Positions 1-8,127 of a stretch of DNA of 64,000 bases are shown piece after piece (the stretch's first letter is position 1; every line of letters begins with the position of its first letter). The notes below the pieces were generated by a model, which had not been told where the DNA came from, did not search any database, and saw only the letters and a program-made list of their open reading frames with translations. The position numbers were made by a program, and so were the translations under genes. Origin of the DNA: Stackebrandtia nassauensis DSM 44728 (GTDB taxonomy: Bacteria; Actinomycetota; Actinomycetes; Mycobacteriales; Micromonosporaceae); assembly GCF_000024545.1 (NCBI RefSeq), contig NC_013947.1:1054001-1118000 (forward strand), read 5' to 3'.

Positions 1-1036
1 CGGGGCCCGCCATGTCCTTGGACGGTTTGGTTTTGTCCATGTTGGTGGTGACGGCGCGGTAGGGGTCGACGGTTCCGAAGCCGACCTGTTCGTCGCGGAT
101 GTGGGGCGGGGATTGGGCGGTGGCGCGCATGCGGCCCGCGATCTCCTTGGGGCTGAGGTCGGGGTGGCGGGCTTTGACCAGGGCCGCTGTGCCCGAGACG
201 AAGGCGGCGGCGAAGCTGGTGCCGGTGGCGGACTCGCCGCCGGTGAAGCCTTTGCCTTCCGGGCCGGGGCCGATGATCTCCTCGCCGGGGGCGGCGAGAT
301 CGACGTATTTTCCGGTGTTGGAGGAGTCGGTCTTGATGCCCTCGGGGCCCATGGAGGAGACGGCGAGGACCGCGTCGACGTCGTAGGCGGCTGGGTATTG
401 GGGTTCGTTGGTTCCGTCCTTGCCGCCCATGTTGCCCGCGGCCGCGACCAGGACCGCGCCTTTCTTGGCCGCGTATTTGACGGCTTTTTCTAGGACGGAG
501 GCGTGGACGACCTGGACGGAGAGGTTGATGACGTCGGCTCCGGCGTCGGCGGCTTCCCGGATCGCGTCGGCGAGGTTGCCGGGGAGTTCGCGGCCGCCGC
601 CCTGTAGGTCGGGCAGGATGCGGATGGACATCAGTTCGGCGTCGGGGGCCATGCCCGCGAAGGGGCTTTTCTTGTCCTCGCGGCCCGCGATGATGCCCGC
701 GATGGAGGTGCCGTGGCCGACGAGGTCGCAGTCGGCACCGACCTTCGATTGGCCCTCTTCGGGTTCGACGTAGTCGGTGCCGAAGTCGACCTTGCCGTCG
801 AGGACCGGGTGGGCGTCGGAGACGCCGGAGTCGATGACGGCGACCTTGACGCCCTTGCCCCGGGTCAGTGGCCAGACGCGTTCGGCGTTCATGCGGGCCT
901 GGCCCCAGGGGGTGTGGTCGAGGTTGCCCTCCTGGGAGACCGGGTTGCAGTCGGCGGCCACGGCCGCGGTCGGCTGTGCCACGACGATGCCGCCGCCCAG
1001 TAGTGCGGCGACCAGAAGTGTTGACAACCGGGGCAT
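1..1036 (-). CDS. mycP: Type VII secretion mycosin-like subtilase (C-terminus outside window)
   Basis: Secreted S8 serine protease of the mycosin family, which sits at the cell envelope and processes or stabilises ESX/type VII secretion. Read on the reverse strand from ATG at 1036 and still open at base 1, so about 345 residues are present and the C-terminal part (normally a Pro-rich linker and membrane anchor) is missing. Residues 1-28 form a signal peptide ending AVA-AD. The triad is visible: Asp69 in VAVIDSGVSD, His108 in GHGTSIAG, Ser274 in GTSFAAAFVSG, with oxyanion Asn202 in AAAGN. An in-frame stop lies seven codons upstream of the ATG, which fixes the start. It is divergent from the gene at 1141. 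Core ESX genes (eccB-E, esx) would be expected to the left of the window. A second mycosin lies at 10769. Confidence 0.9.
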   Translation of the reverse strand, partial: MPRLSTLLVAALLGGGIVVAQPTAAVAADCNPVSQEGNLDHTPWGQARMNAERVWPLTRGKGVKVAVIDSGVSDAHPVLDGKVDFGTDYVEPEEGQSKVGADCDLVGHGTSIAGIIAGREDKKSPFAGMAPDAELMSIRILPDLQGGGRELPGNLADAIREAADAGADVINLSVQVVHASVLEKAVKYAAKKGAVLVAAAGNMGGKDGTNEPQYPAAYDVDAVLAVSSMGPEGIKTDSSNTGKYVDLAAPGEEIIGPGPEGKGFTGGESATGTSFAAAFVSGTAALVKARHPDLSPKEIAGRMRATAQSPPHIRDEQVGFGTVDPYRAVTTNMDKTKPSKDMAGP

Positions 1037-1140
1037 GCTGGACAGGTTAGCGGCTTATGGCAGCCTTCGCATGCCGAGCCGAGCCGGTTATGGCAACCGT
1101 ATATATGGGAATGTTTCCCCGTAAGCACTAAGGTAGTCGC

Positions 1141-2319
1141 ATGTCCGAGACCCCCTATCGGCGCGAGACCGCCGCTGACGAGGTGATCTCACCGTTTCCG
1201 TCGCTGGTGGAATCGCGACGCCTGCTGAGTCCGGAGCCCGAGATCGACGAGGCTCCGGCCCCGGCTCCGGCCGCTTCGGCCTCGGCGCCGGTGCCCGCCG
1301 ACACGCGGGATGCCGAGCCAAAACGGTCGCTAATACGGCGATGGTTGAAGTCCCGCAAGCAATCCGACCCGCAGCCGGAACCCGAACCGGCCCCGCCGCA
1401 GCCGTTGGTGCCGGTCAGGCGTCGGATCGCCGAGCTGATGGACAAGCCCGAGGAGGAGGCGGAGCAGTCCGTCGCCGACAAGGCGGTGAAGGCGGCCCCG
1501 AAGCGGCGCGAGCTCGAAGCGGCACCGTCGGCGCCGGAGGTCTCGGACGAGTTGGCCGCCGTCGACACGGTGCGGCTGGGTGGCGACGAGAAGCAGCCGG
1601 TCGAGGAAGCCGCGACGGTTGACGCCGTTCGGCCCGAGAACCATAAAAGAGCCACAATCGACTCCGGGAAACGCGAGGACGGCGAATCCGCTGCGGCCGA
1701 GTCCCAATCGCCGGGCGGCGCCGATCGTGAGCCCGCCGAGCCGGTCCGCTACGGCGCGGTCTTCGAATCGGCTCCCGATCAGCTGCGGGTGCCCCCGCAG
1801 GCCGGACCGCAGGTCGGGCGACTCGTGGGCGCGGGGGCCGGGCCGAAGCCGCCGACCCCGAAAGCCGAACCGGTGGCCGATGCCGAACCCGTGTCGAAGG
1901 CGCTGGTCAAGTTCACGCCCGACGTCAAACCGTCCGTCGGGGCGCGGGACGAGGCCGCCGCCGCTCCCAAGCCGCAGCAGGCCGTGACCGAGTCCAAGGC
2001 CAAGCCGGAGTGGAAGGAGACGGTCAAGAAGCTGGCCGCTGCTGTCTCCGAAGCCGACGCCGCCAAGGCCGGCTCCGCCGCGAAGGCCGAAGCCGGGGAC
2101 GCGGCGAAGCAGTCGATCGCGACGAAGACGGAAACCGCTGTGGCGGAAGAGGACCCCGTCGACGAACCCGGCGAGCCCGGCCTCGACGAGGACGAACCCG
2201 CCCCGGTGCTGCGGGTCCGGGGCCCGGGGGTCCCCAGCGGGCGCACGTACAAGCCGGGTACGGCCGTCGAAGCCGCCCCGGCCTTGCGAGTGCGGGGTCC
2301 GCAGCTGCCCCCGGACTGA
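1141..2319 (+). CDS. Long intrinsically disordered acidic/Pro-Ala-rich protein, unknown function
   Basis: A 392-residue protein with no recognisable globular domain, signal peptide or membrane segment. It is dominated by Ala, Pro, Glu, Asp and Lys, with a basic patch near residues 60-76 (KRSLIRRWLKSRKQ). The C-terminus carries a near-repeated motif, PVLRVRGPGVPSG at about 356-368 and PALRVRGPQLPPD at 380-392, which could be a short docking or recognition peptide. The ATG at 1141 has a weak AAGG about 8 nt upstream. Third-position GC is high throughout, as expected for real coding sequence here, and the antisense frames look like shadows. It is divergent from a mycosin, so a type VII secretion connection is possible, but nothing in the protein itself shows it. 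It could equally be a cytoplasmic scaffold. Confidence 0.7.
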   Translation: MSETPYRRETAADEVISPFPSLVESRRLLSPEPEIDEAPAPAPAASASAPVPADTRDAEPKRSLIRRWLKSRKQSDPQPEPEPAPPQPLVPVRRRIAELMDKPEEEAEQSVADKAVKAAPKRRELEAAPSAPEVSDELAAVDTVRLGGDEKQPVEEAATVDAVRPENHKRATIDSGKREDGESAAAESQSPGGADREPAEPVRYGAVFESAPDQLRVPPQAGPQVGRLVGAGAGPKPPTPKAEPVADAEPVSKALVKFTPDVKPSVGARDEAAAAPKPQQAVTESKAKPEWKETVKKLAAAVSEADAAKAGSAAKAEAGDAAKQSIATKTETAVAEEDPVDEPGEPGLDEDEPAPVLRVRGPGVPSGRTYKPGTAVEAAPALRVRGPQLPPD

Positions 2320-2324
2320 CCGTC

Positions 2325-3944
2325 CTAATCGGCGGGTCGAATGCCCAGCTTGTGCGTGAAGACGTCGCGTGGGTCCCACTTGGCCTTGGCCTTGCGCAGC
2401 CTCGGGTAGTTGTCCTTGTAATACAAGGTGTGCCAGGCGACGCCGGAGGTGTTGAGGTCCTCGTCGGCCAGGTCGGCGTCGGCGTAGTTGATGAAGCTGC
2501 CGTCGTTGTCGTCGTCGGGGGCCGGGACTCCGCCTCCGGTTGCGTAGATCTCGGAGTACAACCGACGGACCCGTTTCAGGTTCGCCTTGTCCTGATCGGG
2601 ATCGGACCAGCCCGTCATGTAGATCGCCTTGAGCACCGAGTCGCGCTGCGCCGTGGCCGTCGCGTTCGGCTTCACGTCGTTGACCTTGCCGCCGTAGGCG
2701 ACCAGCCAGATCGCCAGGCCCGAGTCCTTCGAGGTCTGGCCCTCGTTGAGGACGTCGTAGGTCAGCGCGATCTGTTCGTCGCTCCAGCCGCGGCGCAGGT
2801 ATCCGGCCTTGCACTTGACGCGGGATCGCCCGCCGGTCTCGTCCAGGTTCGCCGCCAGGGTGGCGTCCAGCCAGGGCTCGCGGCTCTCGTCGCGTTGGGG
2901 CGGCGCCGAAACGCCTTCGGTGATCGCGGCGGCGTACTCGTCGAGGAGGTTCTCGGCGTCGTCGCCGTGAATGGTGCCCACCAGCATGATCGGCGCGGCG
3001 CTGGGTTCGTTGAGCATCAGCACGGAGTGCAGGCCCGCGAAACGGGTGCCGGGTTCGCTGTTGGCGGTGTGCCATTCGCCGTGGTTGCGCACCAGCCGCG
3101 CGTAGGACTTCTCGTCGAGTGTGGACCAGTCCCAGACGAGGCCGAAGCCCAGCAACTCCTTGGGCGGCTTGGGGAGCAGCTTCGACGGGTCCTTGCTTTC
3201 GGCATTGGGGGAGCGGAGCCAGTAGCGCGTCACGATGCCGAAGTTGCCGCCGCCTCCGCCGGTGTGCGCCCACCACAGGTCCCGGTTCGGGTCGTCCTTC
3301 TCCCTTGTGGCCACCACGGCCTTGGCCTTGCCGGACTTGCCGACCACCACCACTTCCACGGCGTACAGGTGGTCGACGACCAGTCCGTCCCGGCGGGCCA
3401 GGGCGCCGTAGCCGCCGCCGAGGATGTGGCCGCCGACGCCGACCTCGACGCAGCTTCCGGCCGGGATCGTCACGCCCCAGCCCAGGTACAGCCGCCGGTA
3501 CACCTCCGACAGCCGCAGGCCCGGTTCGATGGCGAAGGCGCGTTTCTCGTCGTCGAAGTACAGGTTCGTCATGGTGGACAGGTCGATGACGGTCTCGATG
3601 TCGGCCGAGTCGACGAAGTCCTCGAAACAGTGTCCACCGCTGCGAACCGAGACGCGCTTTCCCGCCGCGACGGCTTCGGTGACGGCCTTGACCACCTGCT
3701 CGGTGGTGGTGACTATGTGGACGTTGTCGGGTTCGCCGGTGAACCGGGCGTTCATGCCTCGGGAGGTCAGGTGCGGGTAGCGGGGGTCGTCCTTGCCGAC
3801 GGTCACGGCCTTCGGGGGTTCGAAGCACTTGTCGGGCGGGTCGGCCAGGGCCAGCGATCCCAGGCCGGAGACCCCGATTCCGGCGGCGAAACCACCGGCG
3901 ACAGCGGTGCCGGTCAGCAACCGGCGCCGATTCAGCTGATTCAT
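2325..3944 (-). CDS. Tat-exported FAD-linked oxidase, berberine bridge enzyme (BBE)-like
   Basis: A 539-residue flavoprotein oxidase. Start at ATG 3944 preceded by GAAGGGATGG. The open frame extends upstream, but only this start gives a twin-arginine signal (NRRRLL followed by a hydrophobic stretch and an ALA-D cleavage site). The FAD-binding PP-loop includes VRSGGHCFED with His105, and a second motif SCVEVGVGGH holds Cys165. These match the His and Cys that tether FAD bicovalently in BBE-type oxidases (known for the family, and the 60-residue spacing fits). The C-terminal BBE domain is recognised by YYKDNYPRLRKAK and DPRDVFTHKLGI. Such enzymes oxidise sugars, alkaloids or polyketide intermediates. 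The substrate is unknown here and no biosynthetic cluster surrounds it. It converges on the gene ending at 2319. Confidence 0.88.
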   Translation of the reverse strand: MNQLNRRRLLTGTAVAGGFAAGIGVSGLGSLALADPPDKCFEPPKAVTVGKDDPRYPHLTSRGMNARFTGEPDNVHIVTTTEQVVKAVTEAVAAGKRVSVRSGGHCFEDFVDSADIETVIDLSTMTNLYFDDEKRAFAIEPGLRLSEVYRRLYLGWGVTIPAGSCVEVGVGGHILGGGYGALARRDGLVVDHLYAVEVVVVGKSGKAKAVVATREKDDPNRDLWWAHTGGGGGNFGIVTRYWLRSPNAESKDPSKLLPKPPKELLGFGLVWDWSTLDEKSYARLVRNHGEWHTANSEPGTRFAGLHSVLMLNEPSAAPIMLVGTIHGDDAENLLDEYAAAITEGVSAPPQRDESREPWLDATLAANLDETGGRSRVKCKAGYLRRGWSDEQIALTYDVLNEGQTSKDSGLAIWLVAYGGKVNDVKPNATATAQRDSVLKAIYMTGWSDPDQDKANLKRVRRLYSEIYATGGGVPAPDDDNDGSFINYADADLADEDLNTSGVAWHTLYYKDNYPRLRKAKAKWDPRDVFTHKLGIRPAD

Positions 3945-4171
3945 GTGTGTCCATCCCTTCGCGAATCTGAGCCTCCAGATTCGCCGCAACCCGGCCGTGG
4001 CACATCGCCCCGGGGAAGGAACCGGGCTGCCCCCTTCGCGGAAGCGCGCGTACACCCTTGGACGGATGCGGGACTCGGTACCGAGGATGAGCCGGACGCG
4101 GGGCCGCGCATGGGAAACCGCCCGTGGGCCGCGGGGAGTCGGCTCACGGGCGGTCGATCGCGGGGCTGGTC

Positions 4172-5761
4172 CTAGCCGACGTCGCGACGCCGGAATCCGA
4201 ACAGTCCCACGACGGTGGTGGCCACGACGATCGCGCCCAGCCACAGCAGCGGCTGCGCGGTGACGTCCTCGCGCGGCACCTGCGGCAGGTGCGAGAACGG
4301 CGACAGGTCCAGCGCCCAGTCGGGCAGTTGCAGTGCCTCGCCGACCTGGCCCAGCAGCAGACAGGCCGTCAGCGCCACCCAGGTCAGGCCCAGCAGTCGC
4401 GGCAGCAGGCCGAACAGCAGCGTCGCCAGGCCGGTGAGGGTCCACGCCGCGGGCAGCTGGACGGCGCAGGCCCGCAGGACGTCCGCGAAGGCCTTGCCAT
4501 AGTCGTCAATGGTCTGTCCATAGGTGATGGCCATGGCGATGCCGCCCAGGCCCAGAACCACCGCCGGTCCGGCGAAGGCGAAGGCCAGGTGGCTGGCCGT
4601 CCAACCCACTCGCGACACCGAGGTCGCCAGCAGCTGTTCGGTCTTGTGTCCGGTCTCCTCCACCCGCGCCTTGAGCGCGGCCTGGATGCTGTAACCGGCC
4701 ACCGCGATCCCCAGCATGCCGACCATGGCGGCGAAGAAGGCGTCGTTGAGGCCCGCTTCGCCGCCCAGTCGGGCGAAGATCTCCTTCAGGGCCGCGCTCT
4801 CGTTGACCATGTCGCCGATACCGCCGCTCATCGAGCCCAGCAGCGCGCCCATCGCGACGAAGCCGATGCTCCAGCCGATCAGGGCACCGCGTTGCAGCCG
4901 CCAGGCCAGCGCCAGCGGGGTGCGCAGTCCCCAGCGTGCCCGGGCGCGGCCGAGCCGGGTACGGAAGACGCCCGCCTCGACGTCGCGGTGGGCCGACAGC
5001 CAGAACGCCGCGGCCACCAGCGCCACCGACGCCGCGCCGAAGTACCACAGCACGTACCAGTTGTCATCGGCGAAGGGCTGCAACTGTTCCAGCCAACCGG
5101 CGGGCGACGACCAGGTCATCCACTCGCCGCCTGAGGTGACATCCCCGCCCATGCGCAGCATGTAGGCCGCACCCAGGACGATGAAGAAGATGCCGCGCGC
5201 GCCACCGGCGCCCTCCGTGAGCTGGGCGCACACACCCGCCAGGCACGCGAACACGATTCCGGCGACCGCGTACTGGGCGCCGAGCACCAGCGAGCCGGTG
5301 GTGTCCAGGTCCTGGCCGTTCGCTCCCCAGGCCACGAAGCCGCCGATCACCAGGCTGGCGACGATGGTGACGACGAGCGCGGCGGCCAGATTGGAGTGCC
5401 GCCCCACGACGGTGGAGCCGACGAGTTCGCGGCGGCCCGCCTCCTCGTCGGCACGGGTGTGCCGGATGACGGTCAGTCCGCAGATGACGCCGAGGATCAG
5501 CACCACCATGCTGCCGCGCCAGGCGACCAGCCCGCCGAGGGTGGGGGAGAAGACCTTGCCCATCATCGCGGTGAAGGCGGGCGAGGCGTTGATCATCGTC
5601 TCGGCGGTCTGCCGCGAGGACGCGCTCGGGTAGATCTCCCTGATGCCGGAGGCCAACCCGATCGGGAACACGATCATGAGCAGTACCCAGCTGGGCAACA
5701 GGAAGCGGTCCCGGCGCAGGATGAGCCGGATGAGTTTTCCGGTACCGGTCAGCGTGCTCAT
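4172..5761 (-). CDS. ABC exporter permease (ABC-2/polyketide-antibiotic exporter type)
   Basis: A 529-residue integral membrane protein with about twelve hydrophobic segments, translationally coupled to the ATPase at 5758-6660: its ATG at 5761 overlaps the ATPase TGA as ATGA. The longer open frame upstream only runs antisense-in-frame through the ATPase gene. Size and organisation fit permeases of the daunorubicin/polyketide antibiotic exporter class, where two fused halves form the complete membrane domain. The substrate could be a drug, lipid or peptide. The gene ends in FGFRRRDVG at 4172. With the ATPase it would pump substrate outward, and expression is probably controlled by the divergent regulator at 6758. 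Confidence 0.88.
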   Translation of the reverse strand: MSTLTGTGKLIRLILRRDRFLLPSWVLLMIVFPIGLASGIREIYPSASSRQTAETMINASPAFTAMMGKVFSPTLGGLVAWRGSMVVLILGVICGLTVIRHTRADEEAGRRELVGSTVVGRHSNLAAALVVTIVASLVIGGFVAWGANGQDLDTTGSLVLGAQYAVAGIVFACLAGVCAQLTEGAGGARGIFFIVLGAAYMLRMGGDVTSGGEWMTWSSPAGWLEQLQPFADDNWYVLWYFGAASVALVAAAFWLSAHRDVEAGVFRTRLGRARARWGLRTPLALAWRLQRGALIGWSIGFVAMGALLGSMSGGIGDMVNESAALKEIFARLGGEAGLNDAFFAAMVGMLGIAVAGYSIQAALKARVEETGHKTEQLLATSVSRVGWTASHLAFAFAGPAVVLGLGGIAMAITYGQTIDDYGKAFADVLRACAVQLPAAWTLTGLATLLFGLLPRLLGLTWVALTACLLLGQVGEALQLPDWALDLSPFSHLPQVPREDVTAQPLLWLGAIVVATTVVGLFGFRRRDVG

Positions 5762-6660
5762 GCCTCCGCCTTGGTGATGTCGTCGGAGTAGTGCCGCATG
5801 AACAGTTCCTCCAGGGTCGGCGGGGTACAGGTGAGACTGTCCACACCGGTCTGGGTGAGCTTCGCGAGCACCGAGTTGAGTTTGGCCGTGTCGACCTGGC
5901 AGCGCACGTGGGTCCCGTCCACGACCAGGTCGTGGACGCCCTCCAGGCTGGACAGTCCGTTGGGGGAGCTGATGAGCTCGGCGTGGATCGACGTGCGGGT
6001 CAGGTGGCGCAGTTCGGACAGCGTCCCGGACTCGACGATCTTCCCGTTGCGGATGATGCTGACCCGGTCGCACAGCGCCTCGACCTCGGACAGGATGTGG
6101 CTGGACAGCAGCACGGTGCGTCCGTCGCGACGTTCGTCGGTGATGCAGTCGCGGAAGACCTGTTCCATCAACGGGTCCAGCCCGGAGGTCGGTTCGTCCA
6201 GCAACAGCAGCTCCACATCGGAGGCGAGTGCCGCGATCAGGGCCACCTTCTGCCGGTTGCCCTTGGAGTAGGTGCGGCCCTTCTTACGCGGGTCGAGGTC
6301 GAAGCGTTCGAGCAGGTCCTTGCGGCGCTTGGGATCCAGGCCGCCCCGCAGTCGTCCCAGCAGGTCGATGACCTCGCCGCCGGACAGGTTGGGCCACAGG
6401 TTCACGTCACCGGGCACGTAGGCCAGCCGCCGGTGCAGTTTGGTGGCCTGACGCCAGGGGTCGCCGCCCAGCAGGCTCGCCGTCCCGCCGTCGGCCCGCA
6501 GCAGGCCGAGCAGGACGCGGATGGCGGTGGACTTCCCGGCGCCGTTGGGACCCAGGAAACCGTGGACTTCGCCGGTGCGAACCGACAGATCGAGCCCGTC
6601 GAGTGCGTGTACCTGGCCGAAGTGCTTGACCAGGCTTTCAGTGTGTATGGCGTTTTCCAT
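5758..6660 (-). CDS. ABC exporter ATP-binding protein
   Basis: A 300-residue nucleotide-binding subunit of the exporter encoded with the permease at 4172-5761. Visible motifs: Walker [10 protein letters not shown] near residue 38, signature-like YSKGNRQKV near 134, Walker [14 protein letters not shown] near 157, and switch His in LLSSHILSE near 190. The C-terminal ~90 residues match the accessory region common in DrrA-type exporters. The gene starts at ATG 6660, 22 bp from the operator-like palindrome at 6681-6696, and is divergent from the regulator gene at 6758. Confidence 0.93.
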   Translation of the reverse strand: MENAIHTESLVKHFGQVHALDGLDLSVRTGEVHGFLGPNGAGKSTAIRVLLGLLRADGGTASLLGGDPWRQATKLHRRLAYVPGDVNLWPNLSGGEVIDLLGRLRGGLDPKRRKDLLERFDLDPRKKGRTYSKGNRQKVALIAALASDVELLLLDEPTSGLDPLMEQVFRDCITDERRDGRTVLLSSHILSEVEALCDRVSIIRNGKIVESGTLSELRHLTRTSIHAELISSPNGLSSLEGVHDLVVDGTHVRCQVDTAKLNSVLAKLTQTGVDSLTCTPPTLEELFMRHYSDDITKAEA

Positions 6661-6680
6661 GATTCAGAGGCTACACTAGC

Positions 6681-6696
6681 TTCACAAGTTTGTGAA
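6681..6696. promoter_or_regulatory. Operator-like perfect palindrome TTCACAAGTTTGTGAA
   Basis: Seven-base arms TTCACAA / TTGTGAA around a GT centre, in the 97-bp gap between the divergent ABC exporter operon and the GbsR/MarR-like regulator. Perfect dyads of this size in a divergent regulator-transporter gap are typical binding sites of MarR-type dimers (family knowledge). The link to the protein at 6758 is inferred. A TTCACA-N17-TACCAA pair reading towards the regulator begins inside it, so binding could block both directions. Confidence 0.65.
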
Positions 6697-6757
6697 TACT
6701 CATTACCAAGTACACTTCGCGCCGTCCAGACGCGAACCGAGCAGTGGAGGTTGTCAG

Positions 6758-7267
6758 ATGGCGGGTGATCCGAAGCATGAACGGGACGAAGACGCGATCC
6801 GGGCGTTCGTGGAGAACTTCTCGCTGATGTTGTCCGAACGCGGCGTCCCCCGAATGGCCGCACGGGTATCGACGGTCATGATGGTCGCCGAGGAGGACTC
6901 GCTCACCGCCGCCGACCTCGCCGAGCGCCTGGGAGTCAGCCCGGCGGCCGTGTCCGGCGCCCTCAAATACCTACTTCACGTGGGTCTGTTCGTCCGGGAG
7001 TCCATCCCCAACTCCCGCCGCGACCGCTACCGCTTCGGCGACGACAACTGGTACTCGGCGGCGATCCTCAAGACCGACTTCATGAACCGGGCCGCCGACG
7101 AGGTGGACAAACTCGTCGAGGCCGTCGGCGGACCCGGCACCCACGCCGGGCAGCGCATGACCGAGATGAGCGACTTCTACCGCTTCGTCACCGACGAACT
7201 CATGAACATGTACGAACGTTGGCAGCAGCACAAGCGCGAACGCGAGGCCGCCGCGTCCGCCCACTGA
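6758..7267 (+). CDS. GbsR/MarR-family transcriptional regulator
   Basis: A 169-residue winged-helix regulator. The chosen start is ATG 6758, 7 nt after a TGGAGG ribosome binding site (6745-6750). The open frame begins earlier at 6692, but that lies in the operator region. The HTH occupies roughly residues 45-75 (LTAADLAERLGVSPAAVSGAL), followed by a wing with SRRDRYRFGDDNWY and a C-terminal helical dimerisation part containing DEVDKLVEAVGG. Divergent orientation to the ABC exporter operon and the palindrome at 6681-6696 suggest it represses that exporter and itself, with a drug-like ligand as inducer. That role is inferred. Confidence 0.87.
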   Translation: MAGDPKHERDEDAIRAFVENFSLMLSERGVPRMAARVSTVMMVAEEDSLTAADLAERLGVSPAAVSGALKYLLHVGLFVRESIPNSRRDRYRFGDDNWYSAAILKTDFMNRAADEVDKLVEAVGGPGTHAGQRMTEMSDFYRFVTDELMNMYERWQQHKREREAAASAH

Positions 7268-7420
7268 CCGGCTTCGGCACTGGCGCTCGCCGACTAATCT
7301 GGCCGAAAACCCGTGCCGGAAGGCTCGAGGCCACCTTCGCCACCCGCGGTGGTGGCGAGGAGTGCCCGCGCGTCTACCAGAACCCGCCCCGCGAGCAGGC
7401 CCGCCAGTTCAGCAGCCTCG

Positions 7421-8044
7421 TCAGCCGCGCACCGGCCGCAGGAGCACCTCGGAACCGATCGGCGTGAACCCCACCGCCAAGAACGCCCGCAACGACCGCG
7501 CGTTACCCGGCGAAACCGCCGCGAACACCGGTTCCCCATCCGGTACCAAGCCCAACGCGTCCCGCAACAACCCCCGTCCCACCCCGGTACCGAAACCGCC
7601 GTCCAACTCGATGCTCAACTCGCGGCGCCCCGCAAGCCCGCTGGCCAACGTCACCAGCCCTCGCTCGTCTCCGTAGACCCGCACGTCTTTCCGCCACTGG
7701 CGCGCGTGCCGCACCCGAGGATGATCGACGTCCCCCAACTCCGGCAACCCCGGTGCCGCACGGTTTCCCCGCCCCACCAAGGTCGCGTCCAAGACCCCGA
7801 TCTCCCCGTCGGGGCCCGCCAGCCACCGCAGGAAATCCGGTGCCATCGACTCCCCGAACCCGTCCGGTCCTTGGTCCGCCACCGCGTCCGGTGTCAACGC
7901 CGTCGCCACCACGGCGAAGCCGGTGAACGCCACCGAACACTCCAACCCACCCGACAGCGGGGGCACCACGACACACCGCCCATCCGCGCCCGGAAACTTG
8001 CCGTCGGCGGCGTCGAGGAAATACGAAAGCAGCGGATGATCCAT
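7421..8044 (-). CDS. GNAT-like N-acetyltransferase domain protein
   Basis: A 207-residue protein starting at ATG 8044. The C-terminal third has GNAT character: a segment near GTGVGRGLLRDAL resembles the acetyl-CoA pyrophosphate-binding loop and helix, and SPGNARSLRAFLAVGFTPIGSE matches the terminal GNAT motif. The N-terminal half (SYFLDAADGKFPGADGRC, GLECSVAFTGFAVVAT) is less typical and may be a degenerate first GNAT fold. The substrate is unknown. It follows the type VII-like gene at 8128-9972 on the same strand, but a strong hairpin (8079-8117) lies between them, so co-transcription is uncertain. Confidence 0.72.
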   Translation of the reverse strand: MDHPLLSYFLDAADGKFPGADGRCVVVPPLSGGLECSVAFTGFAVVATALTPDAVADQGPDGFGESMAPDFLRWLAGPDGEIGVLDATLVGRGNRAAPGLPELGDVDHPRVRHARQWRKDVRVYGDERGLVTLASGLAGRRELSIELDGGFGTGVGRGLLRDALGLVPDGEPVFAAVSPGNARSLRAFLAVGFTPIGSEVLLRPVRG

Positions 8045-8078
8045 CCCGCCACCCTACGAGCCGACTGCCCACCAACGA

Positions 8079-8117
8079 CGTGTGGCCGATGCGAGCTCCA
8101 CTCGCACCGGCCACACG
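8079..8117. terminator. Strong hairpin, probable terminator after the 614-residue gene
   Basis: Seventeen-base arms with a single mismatch (left 8079-8095, right 8101-8117) around a CTCCA loop. It sits between the stop of the gene at 8128 and the start of the GNAT gene at 8044. There is no clear T-run on either strand, as often seen in high-GC actinobacterial terminators. Confidence 0.6.
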
Positions 8118-8127
8118 ATTCCACGTT

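Noticed and set aside
1330-4005. Very long minus-strand open frame (891 codons) across two genes
   Set aside because: It runs out of frame through the disordered-protein and flavin-oxidase genes, is Arg/Gly/Pro-rich and has no domain. It is a GC-rich shadow frame.
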